Assembly (NCBI GenBank): GCA_023136735.1
Contig: JAGLQQ010000113.1
Coordinates: 1 to 8,269 of the forward strand
Reading direction: 5' to 3'
DNA from: Candidatus Omnitrophota bacterium
Lineage (GTDB): Bacteria > Omnitrophota > Gorgyraeia > B26-G9
Length of the DNA: 8,269 nt
In this document: piece after piece, positions 1 through 5,616 of the stretch
Numbering within the stretch: position 1 is the stretch's first letter
Layout of the letters: every line of letters begins with the position of its first letter
Position numbers and translations under genes: made by a program
Notes under the pieces: generated by a model
The model's database searches: none
Told to the model about the DNA's origin: nothing
The model's input: the letters and a program-made list of their open reading frames with translations, nothing else

Positions 1-458
1 CAGTCAGGTTCGTTTATTATACTGCGCAGCTTATATTCAGGTATCTTATTAAGTTTAAATATTCCGGAAAATAGGATTTCTTCCTGAATCCGCGGAGAGA
101 TAAGCAGCATGTTCATTATTTGATCTATTCGAATATGTCTTAAGTTTAGCCATTCGCTGGCTTTTTTAAGGCTCTTTATTTGGCCTGTATCTCTAAACCT
201 CTGTAAGTGGAGGGCAAGTAATAGATTTTTGAGTATTGTTGGTTCCTTTTTAATTTCTTGAACCTTATTCCATTTATTAAGAGATCGGACTTTCTTTATA
301 TCTATCTCAAATTCGAAGCGCTGATTGCTTTCATTTAAGGCAATTCCTAATTTTTTGCTGTCTTGGCTATAATCGATCTCTTTGATTAAGACTCTTAATA
401 TTCTGCGCTTTTCTTCCGGATATAATGAGTCCCAGATAGGGGAAGTAAAGAGCAGGTT
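1..458 (-). pseudogene. C-terminal fragment of a serine site-specific recombinase (partial, probably broken)
   Basis: Read on the minus strand, positions 458 down to 1 are open for about 152 codons and run off the window edge. The translation contains PIWDSLYPEEKRRILRVLIKEIDY, followed by LLLALHLQRFRDTG, then RIDQIMNMLLISPRIQEEILF and IINEPD. Known of the family: this order (W..LYPEEKRRIL, then an ALxxQRxxDxG helix, then a xRxxQIMNLLxLxPxIQExILF tail) is the usual C-terminal end of large serine recombinases, downstream of the catalytic resolvase and zinc-ribbon domains. A TAA at 459-461 closes the frame upstream. No ATG, GTG or TTG start lies near it, and no recombinase-like sequence continues in the other frames above 461. 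Roughly two thirds of a normal protein of about 500 residues is therefore missing. The last few residues may lie beyond the window. Inference: a decayed or truncated recombinase, cut near the point where the hipBA regulatory region begins. Confidence 0.75.
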
Positions 459-495
459 TTAGGGGCAAAAAACTAATTTTGCAGTATGTTGCCGT

Positions 496-517
496 AAGAC
501 ATCATAAATGATGTCTT
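496..517. promoter_or_regulatory. Operator site 1 (extended perfect palindrome)
   Basis: Ten-base perfect arms (AAGACATCAT / ATGATGTCTT) sit around a 2-base centre. The core at 501-512 is ATCA-TAAA-TGAT, the most distal of four ATCA-N4-TGAT sites upstream of the XRE antitoxin. It is about 95 bp upstream of the -10, so it may act through looping or cooperative binding. The palindrome could alternatively fold as a hairpin in a transcript, but it has no T-tract that would make it a terminator. Confidence 0.55.
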
Positions 518-518
518 G

Positions 519-539
519 TTTGCATTAATTGTATGCAAA
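519..539. repeat. Inverted repeat TTTGCAT-N7-ATGCAAA
   Basis: Perfect 7-base arms around a 7-base spacer, lying between operator sites 1 and 2. It does not match the ATCA-N4-TGAT pattern, so it may be a binding site for a different regulator or a chance AT-rich palindrome. Confidence 0.3.
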
Positions 540-541
540 GA

Positions 542-553
542 ATCAAATTTGAT
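542..553. promoter_or_regulatory. Operator site 2 (ATCAAATTTGAT)
   Basis: A perfect 12-base palindrome of the ATCA-N4-TGAT type. Its centre is 41 bp from site 1 and 46 bp from site 3, just upstream of the -35 box at 576-581. Confidence 0.6.
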
Positions 554-575
554 GTTTTGTATGTATATATTAGTA

Positions 576-604
576 TTGACATAAAGCATCAAATATGATA
601 TATT
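576..604 (+). promoter_or_regulatory. sigma70-type promoter of hipBA
   Basis: The -35 TTGACA (576-581) is a perfect consensus. A 17-base spacer separates it from the -10 TATATT (599-604). Transcription would start near 611, giving a leader of about 37 nt before the ATG at 648. Operator site 3 fills the spacer and touches the -10, so antitoxin bound there would block RNA polymerase directly. Confidence 0.65.
588..599. promoter_or_regulatory. Operator site 3 (ATCAAATATGAT)
   Basis: One of four ATCA-N4-TGAT sites, identical to site 2 except for one centre base. It lies between the -35 and -10 boxes, the classical position for repression of a toxin-antitoxin promoter by its antitoxin. Confidence 0.65.
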
Positions 605-628
605 ATAAGTGTAGATGTGGTTTTAACC

Positions 629-640
629 ATCAAAAGTGAG
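629..640. promoter_or_regulatory. Operator site 4, imperfect (ATCAAAAGTGAG), overlapping the ribosome binding site
   Basis: Matches ATCA-N4-TGAT except for the last base. It is 41 bp from site 3, the same step as between sites 1 and 2. It overlaps the GAGGTG Shine-Dalgarno-like sequence (638-643), so the mismatch could reflect the need to keep a ribosome binding site. Confidence 0.45.
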
Positions 641-647
641 GTGTATA

Positions 648-992
648 ATGGCTATAAATGAGATGTCAGATAAGGCGATTTTGAAAGAACTTGGATTACG
701 AATTTCTAGGTATCGATTAAACAAAAATATGACTCAAAAAATATTGGCAGCTGAGGCTGGTGTTTCCATCTCAACTATTCAACGCGTTGAAAGTGGCGCT
801 TCTATTCAAGCAGTGAAATTGATGCGAATATTGCGTTCATTAAATTTGATTGAAAATATAGAGGCTCTTGTTCCTGAATTCCCAGTTAGTCCAATCCAGC
901 AACTAAAGATGATGGGAAAAACAAGACAGCGCGCTTTTTCGCCACAGGAAGAGAATAAAGAATCTAAATGGTCTTGGGAGGAAAAAGAATGA
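648..992 (+). CDS. hipB: HipB-like XRE-family antitoxin / autorepressor
   Basis: 114 residues from the ATG at 648, which has GAGGTG a few bases upstream. A GTG at 636 would add four residues but lies inside the probable Shine-Dalgarno. The helix-turn-helix of the XRE/Cro family is clear: MTQKILAAEAGVS (about 28-40) is the first helix and turn, and ISTIQRVESG (41-50) is the recognition helix. After residue 75 the chain becomes a charged tail ending in WSWEEKE. Known of the family: HipB dimers bind palindromic operators, repress their own operon and hold the HipA kinase inactive. In E. coli HipB a C-terminal tail with a tryptophan contacts HipA; a similar role for W108 or W110 here is inference. 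The stop overlaps the toxin start (ATGA), so the two are translationally coupled. Four matching palindromes upstream support autorepression. Assignment as antitoxin is firm from context; orthology to E. coli hipB is not implied. Confidence 0.85.
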   Translation: MAINEMSDKAILKELGLRISRYRLNKNMTQKILAAEAGVSISTIQRVESGASIQAVKLMRILRSLNLIENIEALVPEFPVSPIQQLKMMGKTRQRAFSPQEENKESKWSWEEKE

Positions 993-2284
993 CTGTAGCA
1001 GAGGTAATACTTTGGGGAAAAAGCATAGGCGCTGTAGCTTGGGATGATAAAAGGAATATCGCGAATTTTGAATATGATTCTTCATTTGTAAAAAGCGGTA
1101 TTGAGATTTCTCCAATTACTATGCCTCTTTCTTCACAAATTTATTCTTTTCCAGCCTTGGAACCAAATACATTTAATGGTCTTCCTGGGTTGCTAGCAGA
1201 TTCTCTACCTGACAAATTTGGAAATGCATTAATTGATGCTTGGCTTGCAAAAGAAGGGAGATCACTGGAAAGTTTTAATCCTGTTGAAAGGCTTTGTTAT
1301 GTTGGGAAAAGGGGAATGGGAGCTCTTGAATTCAAACCTTCACATGGTCCAAGAAATAGCGTGTTAAAAAATATTAATATTGAATCGTTGGTTGAGCTTG
1401 CAAGCGAAATTCTTTCAAAGAGAGGCTCTTTTAAAAGTTCATTATCACTATCTGCAAGAAAAAAGGCTCTGCAAGATATCTTGAAAGTTGGTACTTCTGC
1501 GGGAGGGGCTAGAGCAAAAGCAATTATTGCTTGGAATCCTGAAACTCAGAAAGTTCGATCAGGGCAAATTCTCGCTGAGCCCGGATTTTCATATTGGATA
1601 TTAAAATTTGACGGGGTGTCGGGAAATACCGATAAAGAGCTTGAAGATACAAAAGGATTTGGTCTTATTGAGTATGCATATTATAAAATGGCTTTAGATG
1701 CTGGGATTCGAATGAGCGAATCTAGATTATTGCATGAAAATGGCAGGAGTCATTTTATGACAAAGAGATTTGATAGAACAGTCAAAGGTGAAAAAATACA
1801 TATGCAATCTTTAGGTGCATTAGAACATTATGATTTTAATAAGGCTGGAGCATATTCGTATGAACAAGCTATCCAGCTTATGAGAAGATTAAAGTTGCCT
1901 ATGATTGAAATTGAAGAACAATTCAGAAGGATAGCATTTAATATTATGGCAAGAAATCAGGATGATCATGTCAAAAATATCGCATTTTTGATGAATAAAA
2001 CGGGAAAATGGAAACTTTCTCCGGCATTTGATATTATTTATAGCTATAATCCTTCAGGTATCTGGACGAATACACATCAAATGTCTATGAATGGGAAAAG
2101 GGATAAGTTTAAAAAAAACGATTTTATTGAATTTGCTATGACAATATCAATGAAAAAAGGAAGAGCAGAAGCAATTATGACTCAAGTCCAAGATGCTGTG
2201 GCAAAATGGCCAAAGCATGCGCAAGAAGTCAATGTTTCTGGCAAAATAATAAAAAAAATTGCTTTTACTCATCGAAAATTATAG
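989..2284 (+). CDS. hipA: HipA-like serine/threonine kinase toxin
   Basis: 431 residues from the ATG at 989, close to the roughly 440 usual for HipA. GGGAGG (976-981) lies 7 bases upstream. An upstream in-frame ATG at 968 would lie inside the antitoxin gene and is less likely. Visible motifs: an N-terminal HipA subdomain with NGLPGLLADSLPDKFG (63-78); the glycine-rich loop VGTSAGGARAKA (167-178); WILKFD (203-208) with the probable ATP-binding lysine; MTKRFDR (257-263); the catalytic segment NQDDHVKN (323-330); and LSPAFD (343-348) with the probable magnesium-binding aspartate D348. By motif alignment from memory, D325 matches E. coli D309 and S170 matches the autophosphorylated S150. No catalytic residue appears lost, so the toxin should be active. 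Known of the family: HipA phosphorylates a translation component (glutamyl-tRNA synthetase in E. coli), causing growth arrest and persistence. The target here is unknown. The gene shares a transcript with the antitoxin. Confidence 0.9.
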   Translation: MTVAEVILWGKSIGAVAWDDKRNIANFEYDSSFVKSGIEISPITMPLSSQIYSFPALEPNTFNGLPGLLADSLPDKFGNALIDAWLAKEGRSLESFNPVERLCYVGKRGMGALEFKPSHGPRNSVLKNINIESLVELASEILSKRGSFKSSLSLSARKKALQDILKVGTSAGGARAKAIIAWNPETQKVRSGQILAEPGFSYWILKFDGVSGNTDKELEDTKGFGLIEYAYYKMALDAGIRMSESRLLHENGRSHFMTKRFDRTVKGEKIHMQSLGALEHYDFNKAGAYSYEQAIQLMRRLKLPMIEIEEQFRRIAFNIMARNQDDHVKNIAFLMNKTGKWKLSPAFDIIYSYNPSGIWTNTHQMSMNGKRDKFKKNDFIEFAMTISMKKGRAEAIMTQVQDAVAKWPKHAQEVNVSGKIIKKIAFTHRKL

Positions 2285-2329
2285 AAATCAAGAGAATTTT
2301 TATTATCATGGAGCACATGAGAAGGGTTT

Positions 2330-2488
2330 TCAACTCCCCCCACCGAAAAAGACACAGTCATAGAGCCTGCTTGAATAAGCGAACGCCAAGTGAGCGGAGC
2401 AGTGAGCTGAAGCCTCAGCTGAGGCGAACGGTGAAAACACCGCCAACGCAGCCCTTGACGTCTTTGACAAAAGATGTCAAGGGCGGTG
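2330..2488. repeat. GC-rich palindromic island downstream of hipA
   Basis: A stretch visibly unlike its AT-rich surroundings; 2381-2460 counts 49 G/C of 80. It contains a perfect 14-base palindrome GCCTCAGCTGAGGC (2412-2425), a short hairpin CGGTG-AAAA-CACCG (2429-2442), and a 34-base hairpin at 2451-2484. The last has 15-bp arms starting GCCCTTGAC, one G:U pair and a GACA loop. CACCGCC (2438-2444) can instead pair with GGCGGTG (2482-2488), competing with the two hairpins. No T-tract follows, so it is not a standard terminator. An 82-codon frame is open on the minus strand but has low-complexity, unprotein-like composition. Possible identities are a dispersed intergenic repeat, the end of a mobile element, or a structured RNA. 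Confidence 0.55.
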
Positions 2489-2524
2489 CATTCAATCATA
2501 AGTTTTTCTTTCGGCATTGGTGTA

Positions 2525-2552
2525 TTGTGTTGGGAAGAATAATCGGTATAAT
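2525..2552 (+). promoter_or_regulatory. Promoter-like sequence upstream of a terminator
   Basis: A consensus -10 TATAAT (2547-2552) is preceded by a weaker -35 TTGTGT (2525-2530) at 16 bp. Nothing coding follows before the strong terminator at 2583-2619, so any transcript would be about 60 nt. It may be a small-RNA promoter, a remnant, or a chance match in AT-rich DNA. Confidence 0.35.
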
Positions 2553-2582
2553 ATGGTTTGAACTTAACATAGATGAGCAGCC

Positions 2583-2619
2583 AAAAAAATAACCCCCTTT
2601 TTTTAGGGGGTATTTTTTT
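2583..2619. terminator. Bidirectional intrinsic terminator
   Basis: An A-rich arm AAAAAAATA (2583-2591) and CCCCC (2593-2597) pair with GGGGG (2606-2610) and TATTTTTTT (2611-2619). A2592 is bulged and the loop is T-rich. The flanking A- and T-runs let it work on both strands. On the plus strand it would end read-through from hipBA and insulate the downstream operon. It is almost the same sequence as the terminator at 8197-8232. Confidence 0.85.
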
Positions 2620-2626
2620 GCCCAGA

Positions 2627-2752
2627 ATGGAGTCGAACCAAAAAGGAGGTATTAATAATGAGATAGAATTTATGGAATATCATGAACATAAATTTGTTAT
2701 CGAATTAATCCCAAGCACTCCAGAATGTTTAACGTCTTTAGATAGGGAATAA
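2627..2752 (+). pseudogene. Possible degraded small ORF (hypothetical)
   Basis: An open frame of 41 codons runs from an ATG at 2627 with no Shine-Dalgarno. Its last part reads EFMEYHEHKFVIELIPSTP and ends in TSLDRE. A very good Shine-Dalgarno, AAGGAGG (2643-2649), is followed 8 bases later by ATG-AGA-TAG (2658-2666), a stop after two codons. Adding one base after AGA would join this strong start to the longer frame (MR-I-EFMEYHEH...). Inference: a small gene that lost one base near its start. No family is recognised. The body is repeated in the tandem duplication, where it stops even earlier. Confidence 0.25.
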
Positions 2753-2837
2753 TGAGATAGAATTTATGGAATATCATGAACATAAATTTGTTATCGAATT
2801 AATCCCAAGTACTTAGAACTTGAACTTCTTTAGATAG
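2654..2837. repeat. 94-bp tandem direct duplication
   Basis: 62 bases beginning AATAATGAGATAG and ending AATCCCAAG occur identically at 2654-2715 and 2748-2809, offset 94 bp. After that the copies diverge but realign at TCTTTAGATAG (2735-2745 and 2827-2837, offset 92). There are only two copies and no conserved spacer, so this is a tandem duplication with decay of its 3' third. It lies just upstream of the promoter of the four-gene operon. Confidence 0.9.
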
Positions 2838-2862
2838 AGCGGAGGGAAGGGGTATTTTTTTA

Positions 2863-2889
2863 TTAAACTAAAGTATGTTATGATATAGT
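2863..2889 (+). promoter_or_regulatory. Probable promoter of the envelope-protein operon
   Basis: The -10 TATAGT (2884-2889) is preceded by the extended -10 dinucleotide TG (2881-2882). A weak -35 (TTAAAC at 2863-2868, 15 bp away, or TTATTA at 2860-2865, 18 bp away) lies upstream. It falls after the terminator and just before the first gene, leaving a leader of roughly 48 nt. The call rests mainly on position and the extended -10. Confidence 0.4.
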
Positions 2890-2943
2890 ATATAGGTGTT
2901 ATTTCAATACATATGCTTTGTCTTTTTAGAAGGAGAAAAATTA

Positions 2944-4095
2944 ATGTTAAAAAAGGTTTTGCTTTGTAGTGTGATGTTTATAAGTATAACTTGTTTTTTT
3001 GGTAGCTCTGCCTATGCGCAATGGAAGGTTCAATACGATGCCGCGGCAAATAAAACTATGCGTCTTGGCGGGGATACTCTCAGAGGGAATTTTGCTTCAG
3101 AGCAAGCATGTCAGAATTATCAGGCTTCGCGGCCTGCTTATGATCGGGCCCATTCAAAATGTGTATACGTTGGGGGAGGAAATTCGGGTTCTTCCGTGCC
3201 GACCGGCGGGACTGGCAATATGGCCCAGGATGTAGCCGGTCAATTGTTCGGCAACATGCTTCAGAGTATATTTAATCCGCCGGCACAGGCTCCTGTGGAT
3301 AACTCAGCTCAGTTAAAGGCGATGGAATTACAAAAGCAGCAAAATCAAAAAAAATGGCAGGATCTTCAGGCCAAAAAAAAGGCCGAGCAGCAGGCGCAAG
3401 AGGCGGCGAAGAAAAGACGAGGAAAGGAATTGCTCTCTCAAATGAGTAAATTTGGCGCAGAAAATTCTTTAGGATCTGATGGCGTAGAAAATTCTTTAGG
3501 ATCTGATCTTTTCGGCTCTAAAGAGGTGAAATGCGAGGGGGGTGTGTGTGTGCTTGAGCTAGAATCATTTAGCGCGGGAAAATACGACACATCATCATTA
3601 TCAGCACTTAATCGGCTGCGCGCGGCAAATTATTTCTCTCAAAAGTCGCTGGAAGCAATGAACAACGGAGATGGTGAAGGCGCAAGGCATTTCAGCTTAC
3701 AGGCTCAAAGGGTAATGGCCGGTGAGATGGTAGACGAGAAATATGAACTATCTGCTTTGCCTAATGTGCCGGAACCTCCTGCACCAACAAGGGTTGAGGA
3801 ACAAAGTCCGGAGTTTGCTAATTACAATGCTTATTTAAAAAATGATATAAAGATCAAACTTGAGCGCGTGGACAAGACGCAAAAGCAGATAAAAAAGCAA
3901 AAAAAGAAGGCAGAGCAGGATATTGTTAAGCTTAATGATGAATCGAAGAAAGCAAAAAGCCTTGAAGAAAAACAAAAGTATGATGAATTAGTGCTCAAGG
4001 CAAAATTAATACTAGAGAGAACTAAGAATAGCATTAAAGAGGTAGATGAAATAAAAAAGCAGTTTGAAAAGCAGCAGGAAAAGCTAAATAAATGA
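2944..4095 (+). CDS. Exported coiled-coil protein of unknown function
   Basis: 383 residues. The ATG at 2944 is preferred over an upstream in-frame GTG at 2896: AAGGAG (2930-2935) sits 8 bases before the ATG, and this start puts a proper Sec signal peptide at the N-terminus (KK, hydrophobic core 5-20, probable cut after AYA at 25). Residues 26-76 form a small domain with two cysteines (C56, C73), patterned W-x-V-x-Y ... L-x-G-x-F-x-S-x-x-x-C. A Gly/Ser/Pro linker follows (77-118), then a Gln/Lys/Ala-rich helix (120-165). Next come a 9-residue tandem repeat (GAENSLGSD / GVENSLGSD, 171-188), a second cysteine pair KCEGGVC (197-202), a proline-rich segment (271-285), and a long charged coiled coil (about 300-383). 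No enzyme motif is seen. The cysteine pairs could be disulfides in the periplasm. It is the first gene of a four-gene exported-protein set. I do not recognise the family; a periplasmic structural or tethering role is inference. Confidence 0.85.
   Translation: MLKKVLLCSVMFISITCFFGSSAYAQWKVQYDAAANKTMRLGGDTLRGNFASEQACQNYQASRPAYDRAHSKCVYVGGGNSGSSVPTGGTGNMAQDVAGQLFGNMLQSIFNPPAQAPVDNSAQLKAMELQKQQNQKKWQDLQAKKKAEQQAQEAAKKRRGKELLSQMSKFGAENSLGSDGVENSLGSDLFGSKEVKCEGGVCVLELESFSAGKYDTSSLSALNRLRAANYFSQKSLEAMNNGDGEGARHFSLQAQRVMAGEMVDEKYELSALPNVPEPPAPTRVEEQSPEFANYNAYLKNDIKIKLERVDKTQKQIKKQKKKAEQDIVKLNDESKKAKSLEEKQKYDELVLKAKLILERTKNSIKEVDEIKKQFEKQQEKLNK
3454..3507 (+). repeat. 27-bp in-frame tandem repeat inside the coiled-coil gene
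   Basis: GGCGCAGAA... (3454-3480) and GGCGTAGAA... (3481-3507) differ at one base and encode GAENSLGSD and GVENSLGSD. The near-identity of the copies indicates a recent, frame-preserving duplication in a probably flexible linker. Confidence 0.9.
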
Positions 4096-4112
4096 ACGGA
4101 ATAAAATATCAA

Positions 4113-4144
4113 GACATCCTATAAGGAAAAAGCAGCAGGATGTC
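4113..4144. repeat. Intergenic inverted repeat GACATCCT / AGGATGTC
   Basis: Perfect 8-base arms at 4113-4120 and 4137-4144 around a 16-base loop, in the 118-bp gap between the coiled-coil gene and the first TPR-PDZ gene. With no T-tract after it, it is not a typical terminator. It may be an mRNA stability or processing hairpin, or an operator. Confidence 0.5.
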
Positions 4145-4213
4145 CTGATTGTAGAGATTAAGAACTTGATTACGGTGATATGCTAAAAGAAATTAATCTG
4201 GGGAGGGAAAAGA

Positions 4214-5593
4214 ATGAAAAAGATGTTTGGTATAGTATTATTAGTACTTATGTTTTGTTTTGCTTTAGGTACTCCGGGCTATAGTGAAACTAAGGAAACC
4301 CGGTTTAAAGCCATGCTTGGCAGGCGCCAAGGTATGATGAAGAATGACAATCTTGCAACGGATTTTGAAAAAGCGGCTTATTATAAAAAGGCGTTGGAGA
4401 GAAAGCCCAATAATCTAAAATATCGTGACAGTCTTTCCTTGGCATATTATTGTATGGGTGAATATAAAAATGCTCTTGAACATAGCAATAAAGTGATTGA
4501 ACAAAGCAAGTATGTGGGTGTGGGTATGCGGGTTGGGCTCGGCACACAGTTTCCTATAATAGTTGAGGTTTTTAAAGACATGCCGGCGGAAAAGGCCGGG
4601 GCCATGGTTGATGATGAGATAATAAAAATCAATGGCATATCCATGAAAAATAAAACAGTTGCTCAAGCAGTAGGGTATTTAAAAGGGGCAAAAGGTATCA
4701 AGGTTAAGGTTTTAGTCAGAAGGAATAAAAGGAAATATAATCTTGTTATGACCAGAGAACTTATCGGCCTGCCGGATTCAGAAGAGAACGCGGAAAGGCT
4801 CAGTAGACGATGCTTGATATATCGCAAAATGGGAGAGACAGAGAAGGCAATGCAGGATGCCAAGCATGCGATAAAAATGGCGCCTGATTTTTCAAAAGCC
4901 AAAACAGCTTTTGGCGCGGTAAATCTTGACGCAGGTGATTATAAACAGGCAATAGAAATCCTGTCCAAGGCAGAGCAGGAAGATGCTTTTGTTTTGATTT
5001 TAACTGCTATTGCCTATGCCAAGTCAGGTGATATTAAAAAGGCAAGGCAGTTGTATGAAGAAAAGATCGCCCCAGACGAATCATTCTTGAAAAAAATCCC
5101 GTATATAAGCGAACAGAAGAAATTATTTGACGCTCTTGCCCAGGATACAGAGAGTATGTTAGTTAAGGCGAGACAGTTTGCGGATAAAGGCAAATTCCAA
5201 GAGGCACTTGATGAATATTCAAGAGCCATGCTGTTTATGGGCAAAGATGATAAAGAAAAGATAAGGGATAAGCTGTTTCAAATCACCTTTAATATGTCTT
5301 CTCCACCTGAGATCTCGAAGCTCGCGCGTAAGCATGTCTTAAGAGCAAAGCTGCTGGTAAAAGAGGGAAAATTCAAGGACGCTATCGCGGAATTTAAAAA
5401 AGCGATAGTGGCGGCTCCTTATTCGGCAAAGCTGTATTTAGACAATGCGCTTGTTTTGGGTGAGCTTGAGGATTATAAACAGGCAATAGAGCAGATGAAT
5501 ATTTATATCAAGGCTGTTCCCCAGGCGCCTAATATCCAACAGGCAGAGGATCAGATTATAAAGTGGGAATTTGAATTGGAAAGAAAAAAGTAA
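4214..5593 (+). CDS. Exported TPR-PDZ-TPR protein (paralogue A)
   Basis: 459 residues. GGGGAGGG (4200-4207) lies 6 bases before the ATG. A Sec signal peptide spans 1-24 (MKKMFGIVLLVLMF..., probable cut after GYS). A TPR-like helical pair follows (about 52-98: AYYKKALERKPNN, MGEYKNALEHSNKVI). A PDZ domain covers about 100-182, with GMRVGLG, VFKDMPAEKAGAMVDDEIIKING and a closing VKVLVRRNKRKYNLVM strand. TPR repeats resume from 193 to the end (MGETEKAMQDAKHAI, GDYKQAIEIL, SGDIKKARQLYEEKI, KGKFQEALDEYSRAML, EGKFKDAIAEFKKAIVAAP, LEDYKQAIEQMNIYIKAVP). Known of the families: TPRs bind partner proteins, and PDZ domains bind C-terminal or unfolded peptides. No protease triad is seen, so this is an adaptor rather than an HtrA-type protease. 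A PDZ inserted between TPR arrays is uncommon. The next gene is its paralogue. A periplasmic scaffold or chaperone role is inference. Confidence 0.9.
   Translation: MKKMFGIVLLVLMFCFALGTPGYSETKETRFKAMLGRRQGMMKNDNLATDFEKAAYYKKALERKPNNLKYRDSLSLAYYCMGEYKNALEHSNKVIEQSKYVGVGMRVGLGTQFPIIVEVFKDMPAEKAGAMVDDEIIKINGISMKNKTVAQAVGYLKGAKGIKVKVLVRRNKRKYNLVMTRELIGLPDSEENAERLSRRCLIYRKMGETEKAMQDAKHAIKMAPDFSKAKTAFGAVNLDAGDYKQAIEILSKAEQEDAFVLILTAIAYAKSGDIKKARQLYEEKIAPDESFLKKIPYISEQKKLFDALAQDTESMLVKARQFADKGKFQEALDEYSRAMLFMGKDDKEKIRDKLFQITFNMSSPPEISKLARKHVLRAKLLVKEGKFKDAIAEFKKAIVAAPYSAKLYLDNALVLGELEDYKQAIEQMNIYIKAVPQAPNIQQAEDQIIKWEFELERKK
5381..5537 (+). repeat. 157-bp direct repeat, copy 1 (in paralogue A)
   Basis: Identical over 157 bases to 7018-7174, including synonymous third positions, while flanking homologous sequence differs at many sites. 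It encodes residues 390-441 of paralogue A, two TPR helical pairs. Confidence 0.95.
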
Positions 5594-5616
5594 TTTTTTG
5601 AAAAGGGATTTTTATT

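Noticed and set aside
2310..2345. tmRNA or tRNA 3' end (GGGTTTTCAACTCCCCCCACC)
   Set aside because: It looks like a T-loop followed by an acceptor end, but the stem arms do not pair and no RNA body lies upstream.
2269..2517. 82-codon minus-strand open frame over the GC-rich island
   Set aside because: It encodes an Arg/Leu/Ser-rich string produced by the palindromic DNA and overlaps the hipA end. No domain is seen. Kept only as part of the island description.
2206..2592. 128-codon plus-strand open frame overlapping the hipA end
   Set aside because: It begins inside hipA in another frame, crosses the palindromic island, and has low-complexity, unprotein-like composition with no ribosome binding site.
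2654..2837. CRISPR array
   Set aside because: Only two copies of a 62-base identical unit with a 32-base gap; the flanks are also related. This is a tandem duplication, with no cas genes nearby.
2896..2943. Upstream GTG start for the first operon gene
   Set aside because: It would put 16 extra residues before a typical signal peptide, has no Shine-Dalgarno, and lies within a few bases of the predicted promoter -10.
3831..4112. 93-codon minus-strand open frame opposite the coiled-coil region
   Set aside because: A Phe/Ser/Cys-rich shadow of the Lys/Glu-rich coiled coil, with no independent start signals.
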